A stretch of 64,000 bases of DNA, from positions 69,263-133,262 of the forward strand of contig NZ_LMCP01000045.1 in assembly GCF_001425625.1 (NCBI RefSeq), given 5' to 3'. This stretch comes from Mesorhizobium sp. Root102 (GTDB taxonomy: Bacteria > Pseudomonadota > Alphaproteobacteria > Rhizobiales > Rhizobiaceae). Numbering within the stretch: position 1 is the stretch's first letter; each line of letters opens with the position of its first letter. Positions 8,214 through 16,699 of the stretch are shown in pieces. The notes below the pieces were generated by a model. That model was not told the origin of the DNA, made no database searches, and saw only the letters and a program-made list of their open reading frames with translations. Position numbers and translations under genes: made by a program.

Positions 8214-9161
8214 TTGAAACGCCTAGCCTTTTCGCTTGCCTTCTCGCTGCTGACCCCCACGGCCTTCGCCTTCCCGGTCACGGTCGACAGTTGCGGCAAG
8301 CCGCTGACGTTTGACGCACCGCCGAAGCGCGCCGTCATCCATGATCTCAACATGGCCGAGATGGCCTTCGCGCTGAAACTGCAGCCATCGATCGTCGGCC
8401 TGACCGGCATCACCGGATGGTACAAGATCGGTCCCGAATTCAAGGCCGAGCAGGGCTCGATCCCGGAATTGGCGCCGAAATACCCGACGCTCGAAAACCT
8501 CGTCGCGGTCGAGCCCGATTTCTTCTTCGCCGGCTGGTATTACGGCATGAAGCCGGGCGGCGAGGTGACACCCGACACGCTTGCCCCGCACGGCATCAAG
8601 ACGCTGGCGCTGACGGAAAGCTGCGTCCATCTCGACAAGAACCGCCCCGCCGCCTCGATGGACCTGCTCTATGGCGATGTCGAAAAGCTGGGCAAGATCT
8701 TCGGCAAGGAGGCCGAGGCCGAAAAGCTCGTTTCGGGCTGGAAGACGCAACTCGCCGACATCACCGCCAAGGTCGGCGACCGTAAGGGAACGCGGGTGTT
8801 CCTCTATGATTCCGGCGAGGACAAGCCGTTTACCGCAGGCAAGTTCGCCATCCCCAGCGCCATGATATCAGCCGCCGGCGGCGACAACATCATGGCCGAC
8901 ATGGACACCAACTGGGGCAACACGGACTGGGAAACGGTGGCGTCGCGCAATCCACAATTCCTCATCCTGCTCGATTACCAGGATGGTGGCGGCTACAAGA
9001 AGCTGCTCGATTTCCTGAAGGCGCATCCGGCCATGAAGGAGACGGACGCGGTCAAGAACGAGCGCTTCGTCGCCCTTCGCTATGCCGAACTGACGCCCGG
9101 ACCGGCCAACATCGAAGCGATCGACAAGATCGCCAAGGCCATGCATCCGGAAGCGTTCTAA
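8214..9161 (+). CDS. ABC transporter periplasmic substrate-binding protein (class III)
   Basis: A 315-residue binding protein with a signal peptide (MKRLAFSLAFSLLTPTAFA, cleavage before FPVTV). The start TTG at 8214 is supported by AAGGAG at 8201-8206. The chain has the two-lobe layout of FecB/BtuF proteins: RAVIHDLNMAEMAFAL, then VAVEPDFFFAGW, and a C-terminal lobe with FLILLDYQDGG. It would deliver the ligand to the permease encoded immediately downstream. Ligand specificity is inferred from the riboswitch. Confidence 0.9.
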   Translation: MKRLAFSLAFSLLTPTAFAFPVTVDSCGKPLTFDAPPKRAVIHDLNMAEMAFALKLQPSIVGLTGITGWYKIGPEFKAEQGSIPELAPKYPTLENLVAVEPDFFFAGWYYGMKPGGEVTPDTLAPHGIKTLALTESCVHLDKNRPAASMDLLYGDVEKLGKIFGKEAEAEKLVSGWKTQLADITAKVGDRKGTRVFLYDSGEDKPFTAGKFAIPSAMISAAGGDNIMADMDTNWGNTDWETVASRNPQFLILLDYQDGGGYKKLLDFLKAHPAMKETDAVKNERFVALRYAELTPGPANIEAIDKIAKAMHPEAF

Positions 9162-9163
9162 CC

Positions 9164-10177
9164 TTGCGGCACAGGACATTCGCACTGGCCATGCTGGTGG
9201 GAGCGGCGGTGATCACCGCTCTCGCTCTGCTGTCGATCGCCTATGGCTCGACGCTGATCCCGTTGACCGATGTCGTTGCCGCGCTTGGCCGTGCAATTGG
9301 GCTGGAAGGGCACGACGTGTCCGGGCCGGTTGGCAAGATCGTCGTCGACCTGCGGCTGCCGCGCACGATCCTGGCCATCTGCGTCGGCGCCGGGCTGGGC
9401 GTCGTCGGTGCGCTGCTGCAGACGGTGACCCGCAACGACCTTGCCGACCCGTTCCTGTTCGGCCTGTCGTCGGGAGCCGCCGCGGGTGCCGTTTCCGTCA
9501 TCACCGTCTTCGGCGACAGTTTCGGCATCTGGACGTTGCCGGTCGCGGCCTTCACCGGCGGCATACTGGCTGCCGGTGTCGTCCTGCTGCTGGTCGCGCG
9601 GGTGAGGGGGCAAGGCCCGGAGCGGCTGATCCTTGCCGGCCTTGCCGTGTCGTTCATGTTCACCGCCTTGACCAACTATCTGGTCTTTGCCGGCGACCAG
9701 CGCGCCGCCCACTCCGTGCTGTTCTGGACGATGGGCGGCCTTGGCCTGGCGCGCTGGGACAATATCTGGTTGGGCGCGCTGGGGGCGGGCACCATCCTGG
9801 CTTACGCGCTATGGAACCACCGCCGGCTCGATGCTTTCCTGGCCGGCGAAAACGCCGCCGAAAGCCTTGGTGTGCCGGTGGCGCGGATGCGCAGGATGAC
9901 GTTTATCGTCGCCGCCTTCTCGACGGCGATCCTTGTCTCTGTCGCCGGCGTCATCGGCTTCGTCGGACTGATGATCCCGCATCTGTCGCGGCCGCTGGCG
10001 GGTCCCTTGCATCTGCGCCTGGTTGCCAGTTGTGCCGTCTTCGGCGCGGTGCTTCTGCTGGCAAGCGATCTTCTGGCCCGAACGCTGCTGCCGCCGCAGG
10101 AACTGCCGATCGGCATCATCACCAGCTCGGTTGGCGCGTTCTTCGTCGTCACCATGCTCATCCGCAACCGGCTGTGA
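9164..10177 (+). CDS. ABC transporter permease, FecCD/BtuC family
   Basis: A 337-residue membrane protein with about ten helices and the FecCD signatures LRLPRTILAICVGAGLGVVG, DPFLFGLSSGA and FVGLMIPHLSR. It starts with TTG at 9164, two bases after the stop of the binding-protein gene; GGAAGCG lies upstream. It is the last gene of the operon and completes the importer. No outer-membrane TonB-dependent receptor is encoded in the window, so uptake across the outer membrane must rely on a receptor elsewhere. Confidence 0.93.
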   Translation: MRHRTFALAMLVGAAVITALALLSIAYGSTLIPLTDVVAALGRAIGLEGHDVSGPVGKIVVDLRLPRTILAICVGAGLGVVGALLQTVTRNDLADPFLFGLSSGAAAGAVSVITVFGDSFGIWTLPVAAFTGGILAAGVVLLLVARVRGQGPERLILAGLAVSFMFTALTNYLVFAGDQRAAHSVLFWTMGGLGLARWDNIWLGALGAGTILAYALWNHRRLDAFLAGENAAESLGVPVARMRRMTFIVAAFSTAILVSVAGVIGFVGLMIPHLSRPLAGPLHLRLVASCAVFGAVLLLASDLLARTLLPPQELPIGIITSSVGAFFVVTMLIRNRL

Positions 10178-10211
10178 TCGCGGTGGGCAACACTTCGCTA
10201 GTTCGGAGCTC

Positions 10212-11147
10212 TCAGACCGTCCAGAAATAGCGCACGATGTGAAAGAAGACCGGGGCAGCGAAGACCAGGCTGTCGGTGCGGTCCATCATGCCGCCATGGC
10301 CTTCGATCAGATGGCCCCAGTCCTTGACACCCTGGTCGCGCTTGATGGCCGAGGCGACCAGCCCGCCGAGAAATCCCATCGAGCAGGCGACGAAGGCCAC
10401 GGCCGCTGCCTGCAGCGGTGAAAAGGGTGTCACGAACGACAACAGCGCGCCGAGCAGGCTCGCCGACACCAGTCCGCCGATCAGGCCTTCCCAGGTTTTC
10501 GACGGCGAGACGTTCGGCGAAAACCGGTGTTTTCCAAACAGCTTGCCGAAGATGTATTGCAGGACGTCGCTGCCTTGCACGACGATAATCAGGAAGGCGA
10601 TCAGCAACAGGGTGCGGCCTTCGAAGCCTGGCACATTGAGGGTCAGCAGCGCCGGAACATGGCTGACGCAATAGACCGAGATCATCACCGCCCATTGCTG
10701 CGCGGCGATCCGCTCGAGGAAGCGTTCGGTGTCGCCATGCAGCGCCGTGATGGCCGGCATCAGCAGGAAGCAGTAGACCGGAATGAAGATGACGAAGAGC
10801 CCGTACCAGGCGGTCCACACCAACCAGTATTGAAACGGTATGATGATGCCGAACATGCCAAGCAGCACCCAATGGTCGCTGCGGCGCGTATGCGTCAGCG
10901 TCACGAATTCGCGCAGCGCGGCGAAGGAGATCAGCGCGAACAGGATGGTCATGCCGTAGCGGCCGAAGAAGAAGGCGACCGTCATCAGCGCCACCATCAC
11001 CCACCAGGCGTTGATGCGCTGGGTGAGATTGACCAGCGTCGAGCTCAGCGGCTTCGGCGCCCGCGCCGAAAGGATGGTGGCGACGATGCTGGCGGTGGTC
11101 AAAACCGCCAGCAGGCCGATGATCAGAATGGAAATCTCGTGGCGCAT
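10212..11147 (-). CDS. CdsA-like phosphatidate cytidylyltransferase (YnbB-like)
   Basis: A 311-residue polytopic protein, about eight helices. Near the C-terminus SAIKRDQGVKDWGHLIEGHG, followed by GMMDRTDS, is a full match to the CdsA signature (KR-x4-KD, HGG, DR-x-D), so it probably makes CDP-diacylglycerol from phosphatidate and CTP. Its ATG at 11147 overlaps the stop of the acyltransferase gene. It is the last gene of a six-gene lipid operon and is probably a paralogue of the housekeeping cdsA, which would be expected beside frr/uppS elsewhere. Confidence 0.9.
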   Translation of the reverse strand: MRHEISILIIGLLAVLTTASIVATILSARAPKPLSSTLVNLTQRINAWWVMVALMTVAFFFGRYGMTILFALISFAALREFVTLTHTRRSDHWVLLGMFGIIIPFQYWLVWTAWYGLFVIFIPVYCFLLMPAITALHGDTERFLERIAAQQWAVMISVYCVSHVPALLTLNVPGFEGRTLLLIAFLIIVVQGSDVLQYIFGKLFGKHRFSPNVSPSKTWEGLIGGLVSASLLGALLSFVTPFSPLQAAAVAFVACSMGFLGGLVASAIKRDQGVKDWGHLIEGHGGMMDRTDSLVFAAPVFFHIVRYFWTV

Positions 11148-11809
11148 CAATCGTCTCGCTCGGGACGCGGGTTGAGCGCTAGAAGCGTGGCGTGGGCGCG
11201 CTCGGGAAAGGCGCGGCGTTCTTCGCCCGGGCCAACCGCGACCGGCGCGCCGAAAACCACACGGCACAGCAGCGGGACCGGCAGGAACTGGCCCTTGGGC
11301 AGCACCCGCGACATGTTCTCGATCCAGCACGGGATCAGCTCGACCTGTGGCCGCGCCATCGACAGATTGTAGAGCCCGGAGCGGAACGCCAGCAGCGGCT
11401 CCTCGGTCATGTTGCGGGTGCCTTCGGGAAACAGGATCAGCGAGTGGCCCTGGTCGAGAACCGACAGCATTATCTCGATCGGGTTCTCCTCAGGCTTCGT
11501 CCATTGCCGGTTGATAAGCACGGACGACAGCATGTCCTGCGCGATAAAGCGGCGCAGCCGCGACTTTCCCCAATATTCGCCGGCGGCAACGGCGTGGGTG
11601 ATCGCACGCTCCTTTTCGCTGAGGCAGGCCGACAGCAGGATGAAGTCGCCATGGCTGGTGTGATTGGCGAAATAGATGCGCTGGCGGTCGGACGGCAGGC
11701 TGCCGTTCCAGATCGGACGCACCCCGGTCACCGTCCAGGCCAGCGCCGAAAGGCCGACGGAGGTTATCGTCTGCAGCAAGGTGAAGGTTTTGAGCGAAAG
11801 CTTGTTCAT
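11147..11809 (-). CDS. PlsC-like 1-acyl-glycerol-3-phosphate acyltransferase
   Basis: A 220-residue acyltransferase. The catalytic H-x4-D is H50-TSHG-D55 (FANHTSHGDFILL), and the glycerophosphate-binding motif is FPEGTRNM near residue 130. Start ATG at 11809 overlaps the stop of the upstream gene. It would convert lysophosphatidate to phosphatidate, the substrate of the CdsA-like enzyme encoded next. E. coli ynbABCD lacks such a gene as far as I recall, so it is an extension of that module. Confidence 0.9.
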   Translation of the reverse strand: MNKLSLKTFTLLQTITSVGLSALAWTVTGVRPIWNGSLPSDRQRIYFANHTSHGDFILLSACLSEKERAITHAVAAGEYWGKSRLRRFIAQDMLSSVLINRQWTKPEENPIEIMLSVLDQGHSLILFPEGTRNMTEEPLLAFRSGLYNLSMARPQVELIPCWIENMSRVLPKGQFLPVPLLCRVVFGAPVAVGPGEERRAFPERAHATLLALNPRPERDD

Positions 11810-12249
11810 CGCGGCGCCCAAAACCCTGCCGCAAGAAGTGCTGCGGCAAACAGGGCCAGGGCGGCGCGCTGCTTGAACAGCAAGCGGCTTGTGCCGGCCA
11901 TGCGGTCTTCGAGCAGGCGTGTCGTGGACGGGGCGGGCTTCAGGCGCATCCGTGCCAGCATGTCATCCACCGCCGCACCACCGGATGCCTCGTCGTCGTA
12001 GCTGGCCATCAACCGGAACAACAGTGCGTCGAACGCCAGAAGCGCCGACAGCGCCAGCACGGCGACAGCGCTCGCGGCGGTGATCGAAAGGGCGACGGCC
12101 GCGGGCAAGCTCTCGAAGGCGCCGCGCGCCGAAGCAGCCAGGGGGCCAAGGATGTTTGCGACCACCACGAGTGCAGCAGGCCATGCGGCCTGCTGCATCA
12201 GCATGCGGGCGAAGCGATCGGTGCGGTCCTGGTAGGCATTTCCGGTCAT
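11806..12249 (-). CDS. Small membrane protein of the lipid operon, unknown
   Basis: 147 residues with three likely hydrophobic helices: about 22-42 (AWPAALVVVANILG), 48-75 (AVALSITAASAVAVLALSAL) and the C-terminal 18 residues (AALALFAAALLAAGFW). The middle is polar (SYDDEASGGAAVDDMLARM). I recognise no family. It is coupled by ATGA to both neighbours, so it is translated with the phosphatase and acyltransferase and may be a scaffold or accessory subunit of the membrane enzymes. Confidence 0.75.
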   Translation of the reverse strand: MTGNAYQDRTDRFARMLMQQAAWPAALVVVANILGPLAASARGAFESLPAAVALSITAASAVAVLALSALLAFDALLFRLMASYDDEASGGAAVDDMLARMRLKPAPSTTRLLEDRMAGTSRLLFKQRAALALFAAALLAAGFWAPR

Positions 12250-13565
12250 GACGCCGCCCGCTCCATGGCAAGATGAACCGGACGGCCAGCGGCCATGAGC
12301 ATCTCACGGGCAAGCGTCGGCGTCCTGGCCCTGCCGGTCGCCACCAGCCATTCGGCGACGACGCCGGCGCTGCGCTGGAAGCCGAGTGCGCAGCACACCA
12401 GCACGGTGCCGTCGCGGCGCGCACTCTCCAGCGCGCCGGCTGCCTGCTGCCGTATCGCCGCCGGCGGCGACATAAGGTCGATCATCGGAAAGCTGATCCA
12501 GCGGCAATCGGCTCGCGTCGGCTTTTCAAGTTCGGCGGCGAGGTCGATGATCGTGCCGAAGCTGTTGGCCTCGCGTGCCGTGGGAAAGCGCCCGAGAAAG
12601 ACGCCGTCGGCAATTGTCACCTGAGGAGCAAGATTGCGCGTCCACGCCCATATGTTTGTCCTGGCGCCAAGGCGGTAAGGCAAGAGCAGGATGCGGCTTG
12701 CCAGCGTGATGCTGCCATCACCGGATTTCTGGAACACCTTTGAGCCTGCCCCGGCATAGGCGAAGGCGACGATCGCCAGCGCCAGCGCCGGCCAAAGCAG
12801 AAAGAGCGCGACGGCTGAAAAGAAGGCGCCGAGCGCGGTACCCGCCAGCGCAAGGGCAGCGCCCAGCGCATAGAGCTGCGCCAGCCGCCGCGCCTTCGCA
12901 TCGCTGGCCAGCCGGAAGCCTGAAAACGGCAACGCGCCGCTGCGCGGAAACAGCCACACCGCAAAAAGGCCGAGCAGCGCGCCGGTCGGGATGTCGATGA
13001 AGTGATGCTGCCAGGTGGTCAGCACCGAGGCACCGATCAGCAAGCACCAGCCATGCCAGAGCGGCAGGAGGGACCCGCCGAGCCGGTGGCGCCAATGATC
13101 CCAGATGATCACCAAAAGGGCGATGTGTAGCGAGGGGGCCTGGTTGAACGGCTTGTCGAAACCGCCGAGCATGGCAAACAGGAAGCCCGGCAGGCCGGTC
13201 GTTGCGGGCCGCACAAACGTCGCGGTCAGCGGGAACAGGATGAAGCAGACAACGGCGACGATCTGCGCGGTAAGATACCGTCCGGCCAGACGGTCGACCC
13301 CTTGCCTCGTGTCGTTGAGCAGCAGCGACAGGCCGTAGAACAGGTTGATCGACCAGTAAGGCACGATGGTCCAGGCGATGAACGGGATGCTGTGTTCCCA
13401 GGAGAACACGATGCTGCCGACGTCGTCGCGCCGCGACGCCAGCCAGTTGGCGAAGCCGTAGCTGAGGTAGAAGATTGGCGCCAGGAAGGCCAGCCAGAGG
13501 GCTGCCCTGACGACCACCCGTCCATAAGGCTCAGTGCGCGCGGCCGATGCAAGCGATGAGACCAT
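12246..13565 (-). CDS. PAP2 / dual-specificity phosphatase fusion (YnbD-like)
   Basis: A 439-residue two-domain protein. Residues about 20-210 form a membrane PAP2-type lipid phosphatase with PSLH (H147) and a second histidine/aspartate cluster HHFID (H187, H188, D191). The last 120 residues form a cysteine phosphatase domain with the CX5R loop CALGFQR (C392 to R398). This architecture matches E. coli YnbD (about 430 residues). It may dephosphorylate the lipid made by the CDP-alcohol transferase. The ATG is at 13565, five bases after the upstream stop. Confidence 0.87.
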   Translation of the reverse strand: MVSSLASAARTEPYGRVVVRAALWLAFLAPIFYLSYGFANWLASRRDDVGSIVFSWEHSIPFIAWTIVPYWSINLFYGLSLLLNDTRQGVDRLAGRYLTAQIVAVVCFILFPLTATFVRPATTGLPGFLFAMLGGFDKPFNQAPSLHIALLVIIWDHWRHRLGGSLLPLWHGWCLLIGASVLTTWQHHFIDIPTGALLGLFAVWLFPRSGALPFSGFRLASDAKARRLAQLYALGAALALAGTALGAFFSAVALFLLWPALALAIVAFAYAGAGSKVFQKSGDGSITLASRILLLPYRLGARTNIWAWTRNLAPQVTIADGVFLGRFPTAREANSFGTIIDLAAELEKPTRADCRWISFPMIDLMSPPAAIRQQAAGALESARRDGTVLVCCALGFQRSAGVVAEWLVATGRARTPTLAREMLMAAGRPVHLAMERAAS

Positions 13566-13570
13566 GCTGT

Positions 13571-15358
13571 TCAGCGGCGCCGCGCGACCGAGACGGTGAA
13601 GATGCCCCATTGGTCGATGCGCTGGTCAAGCTTCTCGAAACCGGCGGCTTCGACGAGCTGGTCGATCTCGCCTTGCGTACGCCGGCGCATCACCCAGGCT
13701 TCGCCGCCGCGATGCGAGGTCAGGCTGCGGGCGATCATTTCGAGCTGCGGATGCCATGGCTGGTTGGTGTAGAGCAGGAGGCTGCCCGGCTGCATGGCGC
13801 TGGCCAATCCACCGAGCGAGCGGGCGATCATCGCGTTGTCGGAGAACAGTTCGTAGAGGCCGGAAACGATGGCGAGGTCGGGCGCCGGATCGGCATTGGC
13901 GAGCATGTCGGCGTCGAAGGCGTCCGCACGATGGAAGGAGACGCTGGCTGGCAATTGACGCTCGGCGATCAGCTTGCGGCCAAGCTGGACGTTGAGGTCG
14001 GAATAATCCTGCAGGCGCACGCTCGCCGGCTGGTCGGGGCTCTTCACGATGGCATCGAGAACATAGCGGCCGTGGCCGGCGGCGATGTCGAGAATGTGCG
14101 CCGGCCGGCCGGCTGCCTTCAGTGTCGTCAGGCAAGAGCCGATCAGCTCTTCGAGATGCAGCTTGCGCTGGCGGATGCCGCGCCAGCCGATGGCTTCCAG
14201 GAAGACACGGTCGACGACGCGGCCAAGGGGTGTAAGACCCCGCGCGTCGTTCTCATAGACATAATTCAGCGTCGAGCCGGAATCGAAGCCGGTGGTGACG
14301 CCGACCTTCATACCCTGGGAGACCCAGGCGCCCATGCGAATGAAGGCGCGGCTGAATGCCCAATAGAGGCCTTTGGGCGCCATGAGAGCGAGCGGCGAGG
14401 CAAGCCTGTCGGCCTCGTCGCGCGTGTAGCCGGCGATGTCCGCCTGCTTCAGGTCGACCGGCGCATCTGGTGCAGCGAACTGCCTGGCCAGGAATGGCCG
14501 GATCAGGTCGAGGGCCTGCGCCCGGTCGCGCTCGCCCAGCGTGTCGTGGAAGAAACCTTGCAGCACATGGCGTTCCTTGGCGCGGCTGCCGAGATTGACG
14601 AAGAATTCGTGCTGCGGGCCGTGGCGCACCACCCAGTCGCTGCCCGAGAGCAGAAGCTGCGTTGGCACGGTGATGGCGCGGGCGTCAGCGACGATCCGCG
14701 CGGCATGCTGGTAGAGCTCGACCAGGATGTTGGAGGCGATCGGCCGCGTGATCAGCGGATCGCTCTCGAAGGAGGCGATGCGCACGGGATCATGGGTCAG
14801 GAACTTCGCCTTGACGTAGGAATTGACGAAGAAGCGGCCCTTGATCTTCTGCCAGAACGCGATGCCTTCCTTGGCGAAGGGCACGTAGAGTTTTACCGAG
14901 AAGGCCGGGGAGGCCAGCACCATGGCACGCAGCCTCGGCGCATAGTCGTGCACCCAGGCGGCGGCGAGCACGGCGCCGAAGGATTGAGCGATCAGGGCGA
15001 TATCCTGCGTGGCGAAGCCATCCCTGGCGGCAATCTCGCGCATGAAGCAGTCGATGTCGCGCACCAGGGCCGAGAAGGATGGGGCATAGCCGCGCTCGCC
15101 GGACGAACGGCCATTGCCGCGGGCATCCCAAGCATAGAAGGCGTGGTCGAGCATCTGCAATTCATCGACGAGATGGGCCATGCGGCCGCCATGCTCATGG
15201 CCGCGATGGAAGAGCACCACCGCGCCCTTGGCATCGGCGGACGCTGCAGGCCAGAAGCGATAGAAGATCTCCGTCCCGTCATGGCTGCGGAAGACCCGCT
15301 CCTGCGCTTGCCGCTCAAGGCGTTCCGTGGCCGCGGCGGCGATCGGTTCGTGCATCAT
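13571..15358 (-). CDS. Alpha/beta-hydrolase / SAM methyltransferase fusion (YnbC-like)
   Basis: A 595-residue fusion. The N-terminal 300 residues resemble monoacylglycerol lipases: nucleophile S126 in IAQSFGAV, probable acid D241 in LLLSGSDWVV and H271 in GFFHDTLGE. The C-terminal domain has a class I methyltransferase motif, HILDIAAGHGRYVLDAI (about 421-437). E. coli YnbC has the same order and a similar length. The hydrolase may act on a lysophospholipid and the methyltransferase on the head group; both are inferred. ATG at 15358 has GAGGGAAA upstream. Confidence 0.87.
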   Translation of the reverse strand: MMHEPIAAAATERLERQAQERVFRSHDGTEIFYRFWPAASADAKGAVVLFHRGHEHGGRMAHLVDELQMLDHAFYAWDARGNGRSSGERGYAPSFSALVRDIDCFMREIAARDGFATQDIALIAQSFGAVLAAAWVHDYAPRLRAMVLASPAFSVKLYVPFAKEGIAFWQKIKGRFFVNSYVKAKFLTHDPVRIASFESDPLITRPIASNILVELYQHAARIVADARAITVPTQLLLSGSDWVVRHGPQHEFFVNLGSRAKERHVLQGFFHDTLGERDRAQALDLIRPFLARQFAAPDAPVDLKQADIAGYTRDEADRLASPLALMAPKGLYWAFSRAFIRMGAWVSQGMKVGVTTGFDSGSTLNYVYENDARGLTPLGRVVDRVFLEAIGWRGIRQRKLHLEELIGSCLTTLKAAGRPAHILDIAAGHGRYVLDAIVKSPDQPASVRLQDYSDLNVQLGRKLIAERQLPASVSFHRADAFDADMLANADPAPDLAIVSGLYELFSDNAMIARSLGGLASAMQPGSLLLYTNQPWHPQLEMIARSLTSHRGGEAWVMRRRTQGEIDQLVEAAGFEKLDQRIDQWGIFTVSVARRR

Positions 15359-15394
15359 GGTCTTTCCCTCTGGCGGCATGGCGAGCCTCGATGC

Positions 15395-16009
15395 TCAGCT
15401 GGCGCTGCCAATAAGACCGGCGCGTATCCGGTTTATGGCGGTCAGCAGCGAAAGCGTTGCCATGGCCGGAAACACAATTGGCGCGATGGATGCCGGCCAG
15501 AGCCCGGTCGCGCACAGCACGGCGACCACGCCGAGCGCCAGCGCCCTGTCGCTCTTGCCGAACGGCCCAGCGTAATTTCGCCCGACCTTGGCAGCGATGC
15601 CCAGCACTCCGGCGAACTCGGTCAGCACGGCCGATATCGCGAAGGCCACGACGCCCCATGGGGCAAACTGCGGAAAGACGGCAAAAGGGAGAATCAGCGC
15701 GAGATCCGAAACGACGTCGCACAACTCGTTCAGATACATGCCGAGCGTCGAGGCCTGCCCGTGTTCCCGCGCCAGCATGCCATCCACGGCGTTCAGCGCC
15801 ATGCGCACGAACATTACCGCGGGGATCAGCAGCAGCAGCCAGCGCCATTCATGCAGGATCGCGATCACCGTCCCGGCCGCGACCGACATCAGCGCCGCCA
15901 GGATGGTTATGCTGTTTGCGGTCACCCCGATTGCCGCCAGCCGATTGACCAGCGGCCGCAGTCGTCCTTGGAAAGCCGGCTTGAGAGCGTAAAGCGTCGG
16001 CATTTTCAT
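15395..16009 (-). CDS. CDP-alcohol phosphatidyltransferase (YnbA-like)
   Basis: A 204-residue membrane enzyme that joins CDP-diacylglycerol to an alcohol. The signature is at D76-G77-x2-A80-R81, G90 and D98; position 94, normally the third aspartate, is Asn (GMYLNELCDVVSD), and an extra Asp is at 102. About six helices. It is the first gene of the six-gene operon and is divergent from the MarR gene. Head-group alcohol unknown; E. coli YnbA is the closest family member I recall. Confidence 0.88.
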   Translation of the reverse strand: MKMPTLYALKPAFQGRLRPLVNRLAAIGVTANSITILAALMSVAAGTVIAILHEWRWLLLLIPAVMFVRMALNAVDGMLAREHGQASTLGMYLNELCDVVSDLALILPFAVFPQFAPWGVVAFAISAVLTEFAGVLGIAAKVGRNYAGPFGKSDRALALGVVAVLCATGLWPASIAPIVFPAMATLSLLTAINRIRAGLIGSAS

Positions 16010-16188
16010 GATCCCCCGATCCTGACCAGCGGCTGTACATCAATATCTCAGACGCGACCAGCGTCTCCAAAGGGGGCGGGCGCGATCCAACCGACTGGCC
16101 ACCCGGCGGTCGCAAATTGCTAACCATGATTTGCCCGGCATGGCTGTCATCCACATTTGCCGGCTTCTGGCGAAATACGGCATCTTGA

Positions 16189-16208
16189 ATAGTAAGCACG
16201 CTTATTAT
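16189..16208. promoter_or_regulatory. Imperfect palindrome, putative MarR operator
   Basis: Around AGTAAGC-AC-GCTTATT the core TAAGC/GCTTA (193-197 and 200-204) is a perfect inverted repeat within 8 of 10 matching positions per arm. It ends 12 bp before the MarR start codon, where autorepression sites of this family usually lie. Binding is inferred. Confidence 0.5.
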
Positions 16209-16219
16209 ATATCCCGCTC

Positions 16220-16699
16220 ATGGTTTCCGATGGCATCGACAGATTGGGCTTCTTGATCCACGACGTGCAGCGCCTGATGCGCAAGCGTTTCGAGGCGAGG
16301 GCCAGTGGTTTGGGACTTTCTTCGGCGCAATGGCGGCTTCTGGTTCGCGTTGCCAAGGAAGACGGTGTCGCGCAGGCGCGGCTGGCCGAACTTCTCGAAA
16401 TCGAGCCGATCAGCGTTTCGCGCCTGGTCGATCGCATGGAGGAGGGCGGCTGGATAGAGCGTCGTCCCGACGCCAACGATCGCCGCGTCCGCATGATCTT
16501 CCTGACGCCCAAGGCGAGCGATGCCTACGCGGTGATCAAAAGCCTTGCCGGGGAAGTCTACGAGGAATCGCTTGTCGGCGTGAAGCCGGAGGCCCGTCGC
16601 GTCCTCATCGAGGGGCTTGAGGCGATGGTTCGCAACCTGACCGACGACGAGATGCCGTCCATTGAAAAAGTAAAGAACACAGAGGGCGCAGCAGCATGA
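16220..16699 (+). CDS. MarR family transcriptional regulator
   Basis: A 159-residue winged-helix regulator. The wHTH spans about residues 35-100: LSSAQWRLLVRVAKEDGVAQ, LLEIEPISVSRLVDRMEEGG and the wing with RRPDANDRRVRMIFLT. It is followed by an ATGA overlap with the HlyD-type adaptor gene, so it probably controls the efflux system that it precedes, as EmrR does for EmrAB in E. coli. The upstream palindrome at 16189-16208 is the likely operator. Confidence 0.93.
   Translation: MVSDGIDRLGFLIHDVQRLMRKRFEARASGLGLSSAQWRLLVRVAKEDGVAQARLAELLEIEPISVSRLVDRMEEGGWIERRPDANDRRVRMIFLTPKASDAYAVIKSLAGEVYEESLVGVKPEARRVLIEGLEAMVRNLTDDEMPSIEKVKNTEGAAA

Noticed and set aside
13547..16123. 858-codon open frame on the plus strand
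   Set aside because: It runs antisense to the CDP-alcohol transferase and hydrolase/methyltransferase genes, which have clear motifs. The frame has no recognisable product.
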